Part shown: positions 1 through 7,853 of the stretch, one piece after another | How positions within the stretch are numbered: position 1 is the stretch's first letter | Layout: every line of letters begins with the position of its first letter | NCBI GenBank assembly: GCA_009911175.1 | Contig: QXWX01000003.1 | Span: 62,001 to 126,000 of the forward strand | Length of the DNA stretch: 64,000 bases | Origin: Lachnospiraceae bacterium | GTDB lineage: Bacteria > Bacillota_A > Clostridia > Lachnospirales > Lachnospiraceae | Direction: 5' to 3' | Program-made: the position numbers and the translations under genes | Notes under the pieces: generated by a model | Databases searched by the model: none | Told to the model about the DNA's origin: nothing | The model's input: only the letters and a program-made list of their open reading frames with translations

Positions 1-71
1 TTATCATTCAAGTCTATTCTGGCTTCATCAATCGGTCCGAAATTCCGTATCAAAATCTCATTTTTGCCCAT
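1..71 (-). CDS. Start of a predicted AAA-family ATPase (partial)
   Basis: Only the first 23 codons are in the window; the gene runs off the left edge. The translation begins MGKNEILIRNFGPIDEARID. The pattern hydrophobic-x-NFGPI-x-x-A-x-I-x-L is the usual first strand of SMC/RecF/OLD-like AAA ATPases (AAA_15/AAA_21 type), many of which belong to defence or DNA repair systems. A purine-rich ribosome site (GGAAGGAACGTGGG) lies just upstream. The Walker A motif would lie to the left of the window, so function cannot be confirmed here. Confidence 0.55.
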   Translation of the reverse strand, partial: MGKNEILIRNFGPIDEARIDLND

Positions 72-259
72 AAATCCCACGTTCCTTCCCGAGTAAAATT
101 CTTAATGCAATGAATCGTTCATCCTGATTATCCCATTTTGCTCTTTTTATTCCCCATCCAATTTATTATTCTATTCCGAACAATTATCATCATTATACAT
201 TTTTGGGGGCTTCATTTCAACCACATTCCGGAGCTTTTCCCATCGCAAACGGAAGAATA

Positions 260-406
260 GTTACATGTCACACACTGACCAATCACTACGCTGATTGGTC
301 AGGAGGATGCACATAAAAGCTGGGATTCAGGCCGTCCATTGCCGCAGGCAATTTAAAATGACGGCCTGAGTTACAGGGCACGCCTGGTCAAGGTGTGACC
401 TGTAAC
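260..406 (+). mobile_element. 147-bp MITE-like element, copy 1
   Basis: Non-coding element with ends GTTACATGTCACAC and (reverse complement of the right end) GTTACAGGTCACAC. It is flanked by the perfect 8-bp direct repeat GAAGAATA (252-259 and 407-414), as expected for a target-site duplication. It differs from copy 2 (17164) at two positions and from copy 3 (42113) at about three. Inside are three hairpins: TGACCAATCA/TGATTGGTCA, CAGGCCGTC/GACGGCCTG (with an inner ATTGCC/GGCAAT stem) and a 37-bp terminal hairpin. It encodes no protein, so a transposase would have to act in trans. Confidence 0.9.
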
Positions 407-415
407 GAAGAATAC

Positions 416-452
416 GTTATTATGAGCACCCGGTCAGGGTGTAAGCAGTAAC
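416..452 (+). repeat. 37-bp GTTA...GTAAC hairpin, diverged relative
   Basis: Begins GTTATTATGAGC and ends CAGTAAC. It has the same 37-bp length and similar ends as the solo element at 21654 and shares internal words (ATGAGC, CCGGTCAG) with the segment at 38276-38312. Its flanks AAGAATAC and AAGAGGAC match at 6 of 8 positions, perhaps a decayed target duplication. It abuts the right flank of MITE copy 1. Its membership in the family is inference. Confidence 0.45.
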
Positions 453-457
453 AAGAG

Positions 458-501
458 GACAGAAAAGGTGAGGAGCCTCTCGGCTCCTCACCTTTTCTGT
501 C
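458..501. terminator. Perfect 20-bp stem terminator hairpin
   Basis: The arms at 458-477 and 482-501 are perfectly complementary with a TCTC loop. It lies 10 bases beyond the stop of the P-type ATPase, which reads leftwards. The stem itself contains an A/T run (AGAAAAGG/CCTTTTCT), so it could work for either strand. Confidence 0.75.
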
Positions 502-510
502 TATTGCTTT

Positions 511-3189
511 TTATCCTTCCTCTCCATTCCCCGTCAACACAAACACCTCATGAGCCAGCACCGGGAATGCCGCCAGGATCAGCAGCACGGCCCATTCCTG
601 CCAGCCAAGGACCGCGGTCCCGAACATCCCCACCAGATAAGGGATCTCCGTGACCGCCATCTGCAGCAGGACTCCCAGCACAAAGGCCGCGGCCAGCACC
701 GGATTAAAGGTTCGTTTTCCGGAAAATACGGAGGTCCGCACATCCCGCATACCGAGGGCGTGGAAGAGCTGCGACATGCCCAGCACGGTAAACGCGTAGG
801 TCTGGGCCCGCGCCAGAGCCGCTTCGTTCTGCAGCACCGCCGCAATGTTGGACAAATTGAAGGCTTTCCCACTCTCCGCCAGCACATCCCACGGAATCTT
901 TAAAAACGCGGTCAGGCTGATGGCCGCGATCAGCAGTCCGTAAAAGACCGTACATGCCAGCCCGCCGTTTGCGAACATGCCCTCCTTCGCGCTCCGGGGC
1001 GGCTCCCGCATCAATGCCTCCTTATCATTTTCATCCACCCCCAGGGCCAGAGCCGGCAGGGAGTCTGTGATCAGGTTGATCCAGAGGATATGGCTGGCCT
1101 TCAGCGGAGCGGCAAGGCCCAGCAGCACCGCCGTAAACATGGTGATGATCTCCCCGAAATTGGAGGAAAGCAGGAACAGCACGGTTTTTTTGATATTTTG
1201 AAAAATACTCCTCCCTTCTTCAATGGCCTTTTCAATGGTGGCAAAATTGTCGTCCGTCAAGATCATGTCGGAGGCATTTTTTGCCACGTCTGTTCCTGAC
1301 ATTCCCATGGAGATGCCGATATCCGCGGTGCGCAGCGACGGCGCGTCATTGACTCCGTCCCCGGTCATGGCAACGATATTGCCGCACTCCTTTAACAGCT
1401 TCACGATCCGTACCTTATGCTCCGGGGAAACTCTGGCAAATACACTGGTTTCTTTTAAACGCACCCGCAGGTTGTGATCCGACAGATTGTCCAGCTCCGC
1501 GCCTGTCAGGCACTGGTCAGGCTTCCTGGCGATCCCCAGTTCCTTTGCAATGGCAAATGCGGTATCTGCATGGTCACCGGTGATCATGATGGTACGCACC
1601 GAGGCTTTGCTGAACTTCTCGACCGCGTCCCTGGCCTCCGGACGGATAGGATCCTTCATCCCTGCCAGGCCGAGAAATACCAGGTCCCGCTCTTTGAGCA
1701 GCGCTTCCGAATCCCCTGTTCCCTCCTTCATGGCCAGCGCCAGGACACGCAGCGCCTGGGATGACATTTCCTCCAGGGCGGCCTGGATCCTCCGGCGCTT
1801 GAGATCCCCAAGGGGCTGGATCCTGCCGCCCAGATAAATTTTTGTGCAGCGTTTCAGCACCACATCGGGCGCTCCTTTTGTAAAAGCGATCAGGCCGCGG
1901 CATTGGTGCACCGTAGTCATCATCTTTCTTGCAGAGTCAAATGCCTGTTCCGACACCCTCGGATACCGGGCTTCCGTCTGTGCCTTCCGGACTCCGCAGT
2001 TGGACGACATGACCGCCAACGCAATCTCTGTAGGGTCACCCACCGCCCTGCCGCTCTCAGGAATGACCGCGTCGTTGCACAGCGCAAAGCCCTGCAAAAA
2101 CAGCTCCGGGATCTCCGCCTGCTCCCGGATATTGCTTGTGGAAATGGGAATCACCTGCTCGTTGACGTAGCACCGGGTCACAGTCATTTTGTTCTGGGTC
2201 AGCGTGCCGGTCTTGTCGGAGCAGACCACATTGACCGCTCCTAAAGTCTCCACGGATGGCAGCTTTCTCACGATGGTATTCACCTTCACCATCCGGGACA
2301 CGCTCATGGCCAGCACAATGGTCACCACCGCAGGCAGGCCCTCAGGCACAGCCGCCACTGCAAGGGAGATCGCCGTAATGAGCATTTCCAGAATGTCGCG
2401 TTTCTGCAGCACCGCGATACCGAACAGCAAAACGCAGAGCAGGACAGACACGATACTCAAAAATTTTCCCAGCTCCGCAAGCTTCCTTTGGAGCGGTGTA
2501 AATTCCTTTGGAACCGTTTTTATGATAGAAGCAATCTTTCCGATCTCCGTCTGCATCCCTCTGGCGATCACGATGCCTTCGCCCCGGCCGCCGGCAACCA
2601 TGGTGGACATGAACGCTTCGTTTTTCCGCTCCCCGATCTGCAGCTCCCCGGCTGCCAAAAATTCCGCGTCCTTCTCAACCGGAAGGGATTCCCCGGTAAG
2701 GGCGGACTCCTCGATCTTGAGATTCCAGGTTTTGACCAGACGCAGGTCGGCGGGGACCTGCATTCCTGCCTCTAACAGCACGATATCTCCGGGTGCCAAC
2801 TCCGCGGCAGCGATCTTGCGGATCTCACCGCCCCGGCGGACGTGCGCTTCCGGGCTTGTCAGCTTTTTCAGCGAATCAAGGGCTTTCTGGGCCTTTCCCT
2901 CCTGGATCACCCCCACCGACGCATTGAGCACGATGACTACTCCGATGATGACTGTGTCACTATATTCTTTTAATAGAAACGATACGAATGCCGCCACCAG
3001 CAGCACACAGATCAACGGGTCATTCAGCTGCTCCAGAAATGTCTCCGGGACACTTTTTTTCCGCTCCCCTTCCAGTTCATTTTTCCCGTCGGCGGACAGC
3101 CGGGTGACCGCTTCCGCCCAGGACAGTCCCTGTTCAGGATCCGTATGGAACTGTCCGGTTACCTCCTCTATGGATTTCTCTTCGTACAA
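511..3189 (-). CDS. Cation-transporting P-type ATPase, calcium type (P2A)
   Basis: A predicted membrane ATPase of about 892 residues that pumps cations, most likely Ca2+, using an aspartyl-phosphate intermediate. It has the N-terminal cation ATPase domain, the actuator motif TGES near residue 163, the TM4 ion-site motif PEGLPAVV, the phosphorylation motif DKTGTLT near residue 324, the hinge motif TGDGVNDAP near 609 and a C-terminal block of membrane helices (LWINLITDSLPALALG). The PEGLP motif favours a SERCA/PMR1-like Ca2+ pump over heavy-metal or K+ pumps. I choose the TTG at 3189 as start because AGGGGGG lies 7 bases before it; an in-frame ATG at 3231 has no good ribosome site. It stands alone, with terminator hairpins on both sides. 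Confidence 0.9.
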   Translation of the reverse strand: MYEEKSIEEVTGQFHTDPEQGLSWAEAVTRLSADGKNELEGERKKSVPETFLEQLNDPLICVLLVAAFVSFLLKEYSDTVIIGVVIVLNASVGVIQEGKAQKALDSLKKLTSPEAHVRRGGEIRKIAAAELAPGDIVLLEAGMQVPADLRLVKTWNLKIEESALTGESLPVEKDAEFLAAGELQIGERKNEAFMSTMVAGGRGEGIVIARGMQTEIGKIASIIKTVPKEFTPLQRKLAELGKFLSIVSVLLCVLLFGIAVLQKRDILEMLITAISLAVAAVPEGLPAVVTIVLAMSVSRMVKVNTIVRKLPSVETLGAVNVVCSDKTGTLTQNKMTVTRCYVNEQVIPISTSNIREQAEIPELFLQGFALCNDAVIPESGRAVGDPTEIALAVMSSNCGVRKAQTEARYPRVSEQAFDSARKMMTTVHQCRGLIAFTKGAPDVVLKRCTKIYLGGRIQPLGDLKRRRIQAALEEMSSQALRVLALAMKEGTGDSEALLKERDLVFLGLAGMKDPIRPEARDAVEKFSKASVRTIMITGDHADTAFAIAKELGIARKPDQCLTGAELDNLSDHNLRVRLKETSVFARVSPEHKVRIVKLLKECGNIVAMTGDGVNDAPSLRTADIGISMGMSGTDVAKNASDMILTDDNFATIEKAIEEGRSIFQNIKKTVLFLLSSNFGEIITMFTAVLLGLAAPLKASHILWINLITDSLPALALGVDENDKEALMREPPRSAKEGMFANGGLACTVFYGLLIAAISLTAFLKIPWDVLAESGKAFNLSNIAAVLQNEAALARAQTYAFTVLGMSQLFHALGMRDVRTSVFSGKRTFNPVLAAAFVLGVLLQMAVTEIPYLVGMFGTAVLGWQEWAVLLILAAFPVLAHEVFVLTGNGEEG

Positions 3190-3258
3190 AAAAATCCCCC
3201 CTTTCGTGTCTTGTCCCCCGAAGCGCGGCATGTAAAGAAGCGGATCCGGAGATTACAG

Positions 3259-3299
3259 CGCCCTGGCGCATGTCCTAATTTATGGTATGCGCCAGGGCG
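3259..3299 (-). terminator. Hairpin downstream of the D-lactate dehydrogenase-like gene
   Basis: Arms CGCCCTGGCGCAT (3259-3271) and ATGCGCCAGGGCG (3287-3299) are perfectly complementary. It lies just after the stop of the gene at 3315, which reads leftwards. There is no clear U-tract, so it may be a terminator or an mRNA-stabilising stem. Confidence 0.5.
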
Positions 3300-3314
3300 G
3301 GGGGATATTACTAT

Positions 3315-4301
3315 TTATTCCACTTCATTCCCCGTGCTCTCCCCTTTGGCAAATGCAGCCGCGTTTTTTAAAGTTGTCTCGCTAATAGCGCCCAGCGCCT
3401 CCTCCGTAAAGAATCCCTGATGAGAGGTGATCAGCACATTCGGAAACGACAGGAGGCGGGATGTGATCGAACTTTCCAAGATTTCATCGGAACGGTCCTC
3501 ATACACATTCCGTTTTTCCTCCTCGTACACGTCCAGACCCACCGCAAAAAATTTTCTGGCCCGAATGCCTTCGATCAGGTCCTCGGTCTTGACCAGGCCG
3601 CCCCGGGATGTGTTGACCAGCACCACGCCATCCTTCATTTTCTGAATCGTTTCCCGGCAGATCAGATGGTACGTCTCTTCCGTCAGAGGACAGTGCAGAG
3701 AAACCAGGTCGCTCCTGCCGAGCAGCTCATCCATGGCCACATACTGAACGAAATCCAGCTCCGGATTCTGATACTTGTCATAAGCAAGCACCTCCATGCC
3801 GAATCCATGGCAGATCCTTGCCATCGCCGCCCCAATCTTTCCGGTCCCCACGATTCCCGCGGTCTTTCTGTAAAAGTTGAATCCCAGCATGCCCCCCAGG
3901 CTGAAATCATTTTCCCGGACGCGCACATATGCCTTGTGGATCCGCCGGTTTGCCGCCAGCGCCAGAGCCATGGCATGCTCCGCCACCGCCTCCGGGGAAT
4001 AGCCGGGCACCCGCATGACCTTGATCCCGAACGCCTTTGCCTTTCCGATATCCACGTGGTTGAAGCCGGCGCTGCGGAGCAGGATCAGGCGTACCCGGCA
4101 CTCGTGGAGCAATTCTACAGTTTCTGTTCCTACATCACAGTTTACAAAGGCACAGACCGCGTCATAGCCGTTTGCCAGCCTTGCCGTGGCCGGGGTCAGC
4201 TCGGATTTCAGATAATCAATCTCGATATCCGGATAAAGGCACCGCTTTTCCTCAAAAGAATCCCTGTCGTAGCTTTTTGTATCATAGAATAAAATTTTCA
4301 T
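3315..4301 (-). CDS. D-lactate dehydrogenase-like 2-hydroxyacid dehydrogenase
   Basis: A 328-residue cytosolic enzyme of the D-isomer-specific 2-hydroxyacid dehydrogenase family, expected to interconvert pyruvate and D-lactate with NADH. The NAD-binding turn GTGKIG follows TAGIV near residue 150. The family catalytic triad is visible: Arg in NTSRGG near 232, Glu in the DVYEEE stretch near 260, and His in TSHQGFFT near 294. Length is normal for the family (about 330). It starts with MKILFYDTKSYD, as fermentative D-LDHs of Firmicutes do. It is a single gene between hairpins. Other 2-hydroxyacids as substrate cannot be excluded. Confidence 0.85.
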   Translation of the reverse strand: MKILFYDTKSYDRDSFEEKRCLYPDIEIDYLKSELTPATARLANGYDAVCAFVNCDVGTETVELLHECRVRLILLRSAGFNHVDIGKAKAFGIKVMRVPGYSPEAVAEHAMALALAANRRIHKAYVRVRENDFSLGGMLGFNFYRKTAGIVGTGKIGAAMARICHGFGMEVLAYDKYQNPELDFVQYVAMDELLGRSDLVSLHCPLTEETYHLICRETIQKMKDGVVLVNTSRGGLVKTEDLIEGIRARKFFAVGLDVYEEEKRNVYEDRSDEILESSITSRLLSFPNVLITSHQGFFTEEALGAISETTLKNAAAFAKGESTGNEVE

Positions 4302-4561
4302 CGCTGTTCTACCATCCTTGTCTCATCATGTTGATTTCCGCGAAGCAGAGAGGCAAGCGGACATGTCTGCATGTACATTCGCCGGCTGACGCGGTTTTTC
4401 AAGATCTAGTGTGTCCATTTTCCGGCAATTCTTCCCTGAAAGAATATTCTTTTGTGATTTTCTTATACTAATTTTGACAACGAGGTAAGCATGATGACCA
4501 AAAATGAAGAACTACCGATCGGATTTACGATGGAGCCGGCCCAGCATACGGAATTTCCCTG

Positions 4562-4590
4562 TTGATTTGGCACGAAAACTGTATTATAAT
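4562..4590 (+). promoter_or_regulatory. Sigma-A type promoter of the YitT/YczE-like gene
   Basis: TTGATT (4562-4567), a 17-bp spacer and a perfect TATAAT (4585-4590) lie about 60 bases before the start at 4650. The rest of the 4302-4561 gap shows no gene that I can support. Confidence 0.7.
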
Positions 4591-4649
4591 GTCAGAGGCT
4601 TTTGAGAGTATACGACTGTACTGCAGCTCGGAATCGGGAGGAAAAGGGA

Positions 4650-5300
4650 ATGGATCAGCAGGGAATTTTTCAGAAACGGATCTTTATGACAACCGCCGGC
4701 GTCATTTTATGCGCCATCGCCGTTGGATTTTTCAAATGCTCACAGTTCGGTGTGGATCCGTTCCAGTGTTTTGCGCAGGGAATCTGGGGGCGTTTTTTTC
4801 AAACAGGGATTTCTTATGGGAGTTACTACACCATACTGAGCGGAATCATGCTGGTACTGGATCTTTTTATCGCCAGAAGCTCTATGGGCGCGGCTACCCT
4901 GGTCAATATGTTTCTGACCGGGTATGTGGTTGATTTTGCCTGCATGGTCATAAGCCGTTTCTCTCCGAATCCTGATCTGCCGGCGCGGATCATTTTTCTT
5001 GCTGTCGGAGTCCTGGTGATGTGCTTCGCCTCTTCCTTATACATGACTTCCAATCTGGGCGTTTCCGTGTATGACGCAATCCCTATTGTCATTGCGGAAA
5101 AGCGGAAGCTTCCTTTCAAATTCGTACGGATCGGCTGCGACCTGTTCTGTGTCATCATCGGAACAGTTACAGGCCTGCTGCCGGGTATCGGCACGCTCAT
5201 CACAGCATTTTTTATGGGGCCCCTGATCGTGTTCTTTAACCACAGTTTTTCAGAGCCTTTCCTCTTTGGGAAGAAAACGGAATTTACTTCTGATGAATGA
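4650..5300 (+). CDS. YitT/YczE-like integral membrane protein
   Basis: A 216-residue protein with about five or six hydrophobic segments. The pattern of an N-terminal helix followed by GVDPFQCFAQGI, and a later repeat of the motif as NLGVSVYDAIPIVI, is the internal duplication seen in the YczE/YyaS/YitT membrane family. These proteins are poorly characterised; some are linked to peptide or antibiotic production, so no function is assigned. The start at 4650 (MDQQGIF) follows GGAGGAAAAGGGA; an upstream in-frame ATG at 4602 lacks such a site. It is a single gene with its own promoter and a terminator. Confidence 0.7.
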   Translation: MDQQGIFQKRIFMTTAGVILCAIAVGFFKCSQFGVDPFQCFAQGIWGRFFQTGISYGSYYTILSGIMLVLDLFIARSSMGAATLVNMFLTGYVVDFACMVISRFSPNPDLPARIIFLAVGVLVMCFASSLYMTSNLGVSVYDAIPIVIAEKRKLPFKFVRIGCDLFCVIIGTVTGLLPGIGTLITAFFMGPLIVFFNHSFSEPFLFGKKTEFTSDE

Positions 5301-5311
5301 TCTAAACGCAA

Positions 5312-5349
5312 AAAGGCAGTACGCCATGTATTGGAAACGTACTGCCTTT
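5312..5349 (+). terminator. Rho-independent terminator
   Basis: Arms AAAGGCAGTACG (5312-5323) and CGTACTGCCTTT (5338-5349) are perfect, 12 bases after the stop of the membrane protein gene. The stem ends in A/T pairs and is followed by CTGTATGTT. Confidence 0.7.
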
Positions 5350-5464
5350 CTGTATGTTCCTGTGCCGCAGTCAGTATTGTTTATCTGCCAGGTCAAGACC
5401 ATAGTCTTTCAAGCTGCCGTTTATCGCGTCAGCAAGCCATCCAGAGACGGGTTGTTCTTGCTCC

Positions 5465-6670
5465 TCAAACGGCAGCCATACTTGTTTCCTCGTTTATACG
5501 TGCCGCGCCGCTTCTGCGGGCCGCTTCCGCAACCGCCTGTGCCACCGCATCCCTTACGCGCGGATCAAATGCCGCGGGCAGGATATAATCTGCGGACAGC
5601 TCCGCGTCGCTTACCAGACCCGCGATCGCGTGAGCTGCAGCCGCCTTCATTTCATCGTTGATGTCCGCGGCTCGGACATCCAAGGCCCCGCGGAACATTC
5701 CTGGGAAGCACAATACATTGTTGACCTGGTTCGGATAATCTGACCGTCCGGTAGACACTACGGCTGCGCCTGCTGCTTTTGCTTCTTCCGGAAATATCTC
5801 CGGAGTCGGATTGGCGCAGGCAAAGATGACGGGATCCTCTGCCATAGACCGGACCATATCGGCAGTCAATGTCTCCGGGGCAGATACCCCGATAAATACG
5901 TCCGCTTTTCGGATCACATCCGACAGGCTTCCTTTTTCGCAGGCGTGATTGGTAATCTCCGCCATTTCCTTTTTGATCGGATTTAGCCCTTCCCGGCCAC
6001 GGTAGATTGCCCCCTGCCGGTCTGTCATGATCACATTTTTCAGCCCCATGGAAATGAGCAGGCGGATAATGGCAATACCTGCCGCCCCGGCGCCGGAGGT
6101 CACAATCTTTACTTCGTCCAGCCTTTTGCCAACCAGCTTGAGCGCATTGATGAGTCCCGCCAGCGTAATGACTGCGGTTCCATGCTGATCGTCATGAAAA
6201 ATCGGAATATCACAGCATTCTTTGAGGCGTTTTTCAATTTCAAAGCATCTGGGCGCGGAAATGTCTTCCAGATTGATCCCGCCAAAGCTGCCGGCCAGGA
6301 GACGGACGGTCTCTACAATAGCATCCGTCTCTTTACTGCGGATACACAAGGGAATCGCGTCCACGCCGCCGAATTCCTTGAACAAGACGCATTTTCCTTC
6401 CATGACCGGCATCCCCGCCTCCGGACCGATGTCCCCCAGCCCCAGGACTGCGGTGCCGTCCGTAACAACCGCAACTGTATTCCAGCGCCGGGTCAGTTCA
6501 TAGCTTTTATCAGGATCCTTCTGAATCTCCAGGCAGGGCTTTGCAACGCCGGGCGTATACGCAAGACTCAGCGCCTCTTTGGAATCCACCCTTGCGCGGG
6601 AAGCAATCTCTATCTTTCCCTTCAGGTCATAGTGCATTTGTAATGATTCCAATGAATAATCCTTGTTCAT
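5465..6670 (-). CDS. Malic enzyme, NAD(P)-dependent, short form
   Basis: A 401-residue cytosolic enzyme that converts malate to pyruvate and CO2. It has the N-terminal malic domain with the family motif SLAYTPGVAKPC (Tyr about residue 37), the metal-site stretch NLEDISAP followed by IPIFHDDQHGTAV, and a C-terminal NAD-binding domain with the turn GAGAAG near residue 193. The length fits short bacterial malic enzymes without a phosphotransacetylase domain. The ATG at 6670 follows GAGGAAGGCT. It is a single gene. Malolactic or oxaloacetate-decarboxylating variants share the fold, so cofactor preference is open. Confidence 0.9.
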   Translation of the reverse strand: MNKDYSLESLQMHYDLKGKIEIASRARVDSKEALSLAYTPGVAKPCLEIQKDPDKSYELTRRWNTVAVVTDGTAVLGLGDIGPEAGMPVMEGKCVLFKEFGGVDAIPLCIRSKETDAIVETVRLLAGSFGGINLEDISAPRCFEIEKRLKECCDIPIFHDDQHGTAVITLAGLINALKLVGKRLDEVKIVTSGAGAAGIAIIRLLISMGLKNVIMTDRQGAIYRGREGLNPIKKEMAEITNHACEKGSLSDVIRKADVFIGVSAPETLTADMVRSMAEDPVIFACANPTPEIFPEEAKAAGAAVVSTGRSDYPNQVNNVLCFPGMFRGALDVRAADINDEMKAAAAHAIAGLVSDAELSADYILPAAFDPRVRDAVAQAVAEAARRSGAARINEETSMAAV

Positions 6671-6775
6671 AGCCTTCCTCCTCGTATTTATTTTTACGGC
6701 AGTTCAAAACAGCAGACAGAATCGACGGCCTGCTGTTCTGAATCCTTATCTGTATTAGAAATTATGCCTAAAGGT

Positions 6776-6864
6776 GTCACTTCACCCACATAAGCAAAAA
6801 ATCAAGACGCGAAGCATCGGCAGACGGCTTTGCCGACTGTTTTTGCGCATGTGAGTGAAATGAC
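6776..6864. repeat. Long imperfect inverted repeat between malic enzyme and serine hydrolase A
   Basis: GTCACTTCACCCACATAAGC plus AAAAA (6776-6800) is mirrored by TTTTTGCGCATGTGAGTGAAATGAC (6839-6864), enclosing a small CGGCA/TGCCG stem. It is a possible terminator for the minus-strand hydrolase gene ending at 6916, or a palindromic mobile repeat; the words GTGAATAGTAAC follow on the right. Confidence 0.5.
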
Positions 6865-6915
6865 TGTGAATAGTAACACTTCATAATGTTCAGGGAAAAT
6901 TTTTCTTATACTTTT

Positions 6916-7848
6916 TTACAACTGCGGAACCACTGTCTGCCAGAGTGAGTTACCAATCTTTTGAAACTGTCCTTCCAGGGACATCACAACAACAACGGTC
7001 CTTTTTTCTGGATAGGCCAAGCAGAACTGTCCGTAATTTCCGTCAGACCGAAATGAGCCCGGTTCCGGGTTCATCACAAACTGGTATCCATATCCGAAGC
7101 CGGAATACAGATTCCCGGGGGTTTTTGAAGCGGAGTTATCTGCCAGATTGGAGGTCGCTTTTTTCATATAGCTCTCCGGAACCAACTGCCGGTCCTTATA
7201 TCTCCCCATATTCATGATCATGTTCCCGTAATTTGCCATTTCATCGATCGTAACATAAAGTCCGTTGGCCGCGTGGACATGGCCTTTGGGGCACAGGGTC
7301 CAGTCCGGGTTGCCGATTTCGAGCGGCTCAAAGAAACGGTTGCGGAGATATTCCAGCAGATTCACACCGGCCCGTTTCTCTATGACACAGCTTAGCATGT
7401 ACGTGTTGAAGTTGCTGTACAGCCACTGAGTTCCAGGTTCATTTGCAAAAACAGCATTTGTAAAGAAATATCGGATCCAGTCTTTGGTTGTGTAACGCTC
7501 CTCCCAATCGCAGAAAAACAGGGAGTTCTCAAGCCCACTGGTCATGGTCAGGAGATGCTCCAGACTTACTTTGGGCAGATTGCTTCCGGGATCCTCCGGC
7601 ACAGATTCTGGGAATATATCCACAAGCTTTTCGTCCAGACGGATCAGCCCTTCGTCCAATGCGATCCCTGCCGCACATGACACCACGCCTTTGCAGGCAG
7701 ACCAAGTATTCAGACGCGTCTTTACCGGCATCCGTTTATATTCCGCTGTCCGGGTTCCTTCGCGCCAAATCTGGGCGTACATAACATTTAGATTTTGTTT
7801 TAAAGTATCAATTACAAATTCTGATAGTATATTCTGGTCATTTCTCAT
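6916..7848 (-). CDS. Serine hydrolase A, beta-lactamase/class C (SxxK) family
   Basis: A 310-residue protein of the beta-lactamase-related serine hydrolase family. The nucleophile motif SACK (Ser50, Lys53) and the second motif YSN (near residue 139) are present. No signal peptide is seen, so it probably acts in the cytoplasm on a small substrate, as an esterase, amidase or D-amino peptidase, rather than as a secreted beta-lactamase. It closely resembles the hydrolase at 10334, including the shared words PVKTRLN, LYSNFNTY and IGNPDWT. The start at 7848 (MRNDQN) is preferred to 7866. It lies 5 bases downstream of the permease stop in the same direction, so the two form an operon. Confidence 0.8.
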   Translation of the reverse strand: MRNDQNILSEFVIDTLKQNLNVMYAQIWREGTRTAEYKRMPVKTRLNTWSACKGVVSCAAGIALDEGLIRLDEKLVDIFPESVPEDPGSNLPKVSLEHLLTMTSGLENSLFFCDWEERYTTKDWIRYFFTNAVFANEPGTQWLYSNFNTYMLSCVIEKRAGVNLLEYLRNRFFEPLEIGNPDWTLCPKGHVHAANGLYVTIDEMANYGNMIMNMGRYKDRQLVPESYMKKATSNLADNSASKTPGNLYSGFGYGYQFVMNPEPGSFRSDGNYGQFCLAYPEKRTVVVVMSLEGQFQKIGNSLWQTVVPQL

Positions 7849-7853
7849 CTTGT

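Noticed and set aside
2189..3235. Plus-strand open frame of 348 codons opposite the P-type ATPase
   Set aside because: Antisense shadow of the ATPase, Ser/Thr-rich composition typical of reverse reading; no ribosome site.
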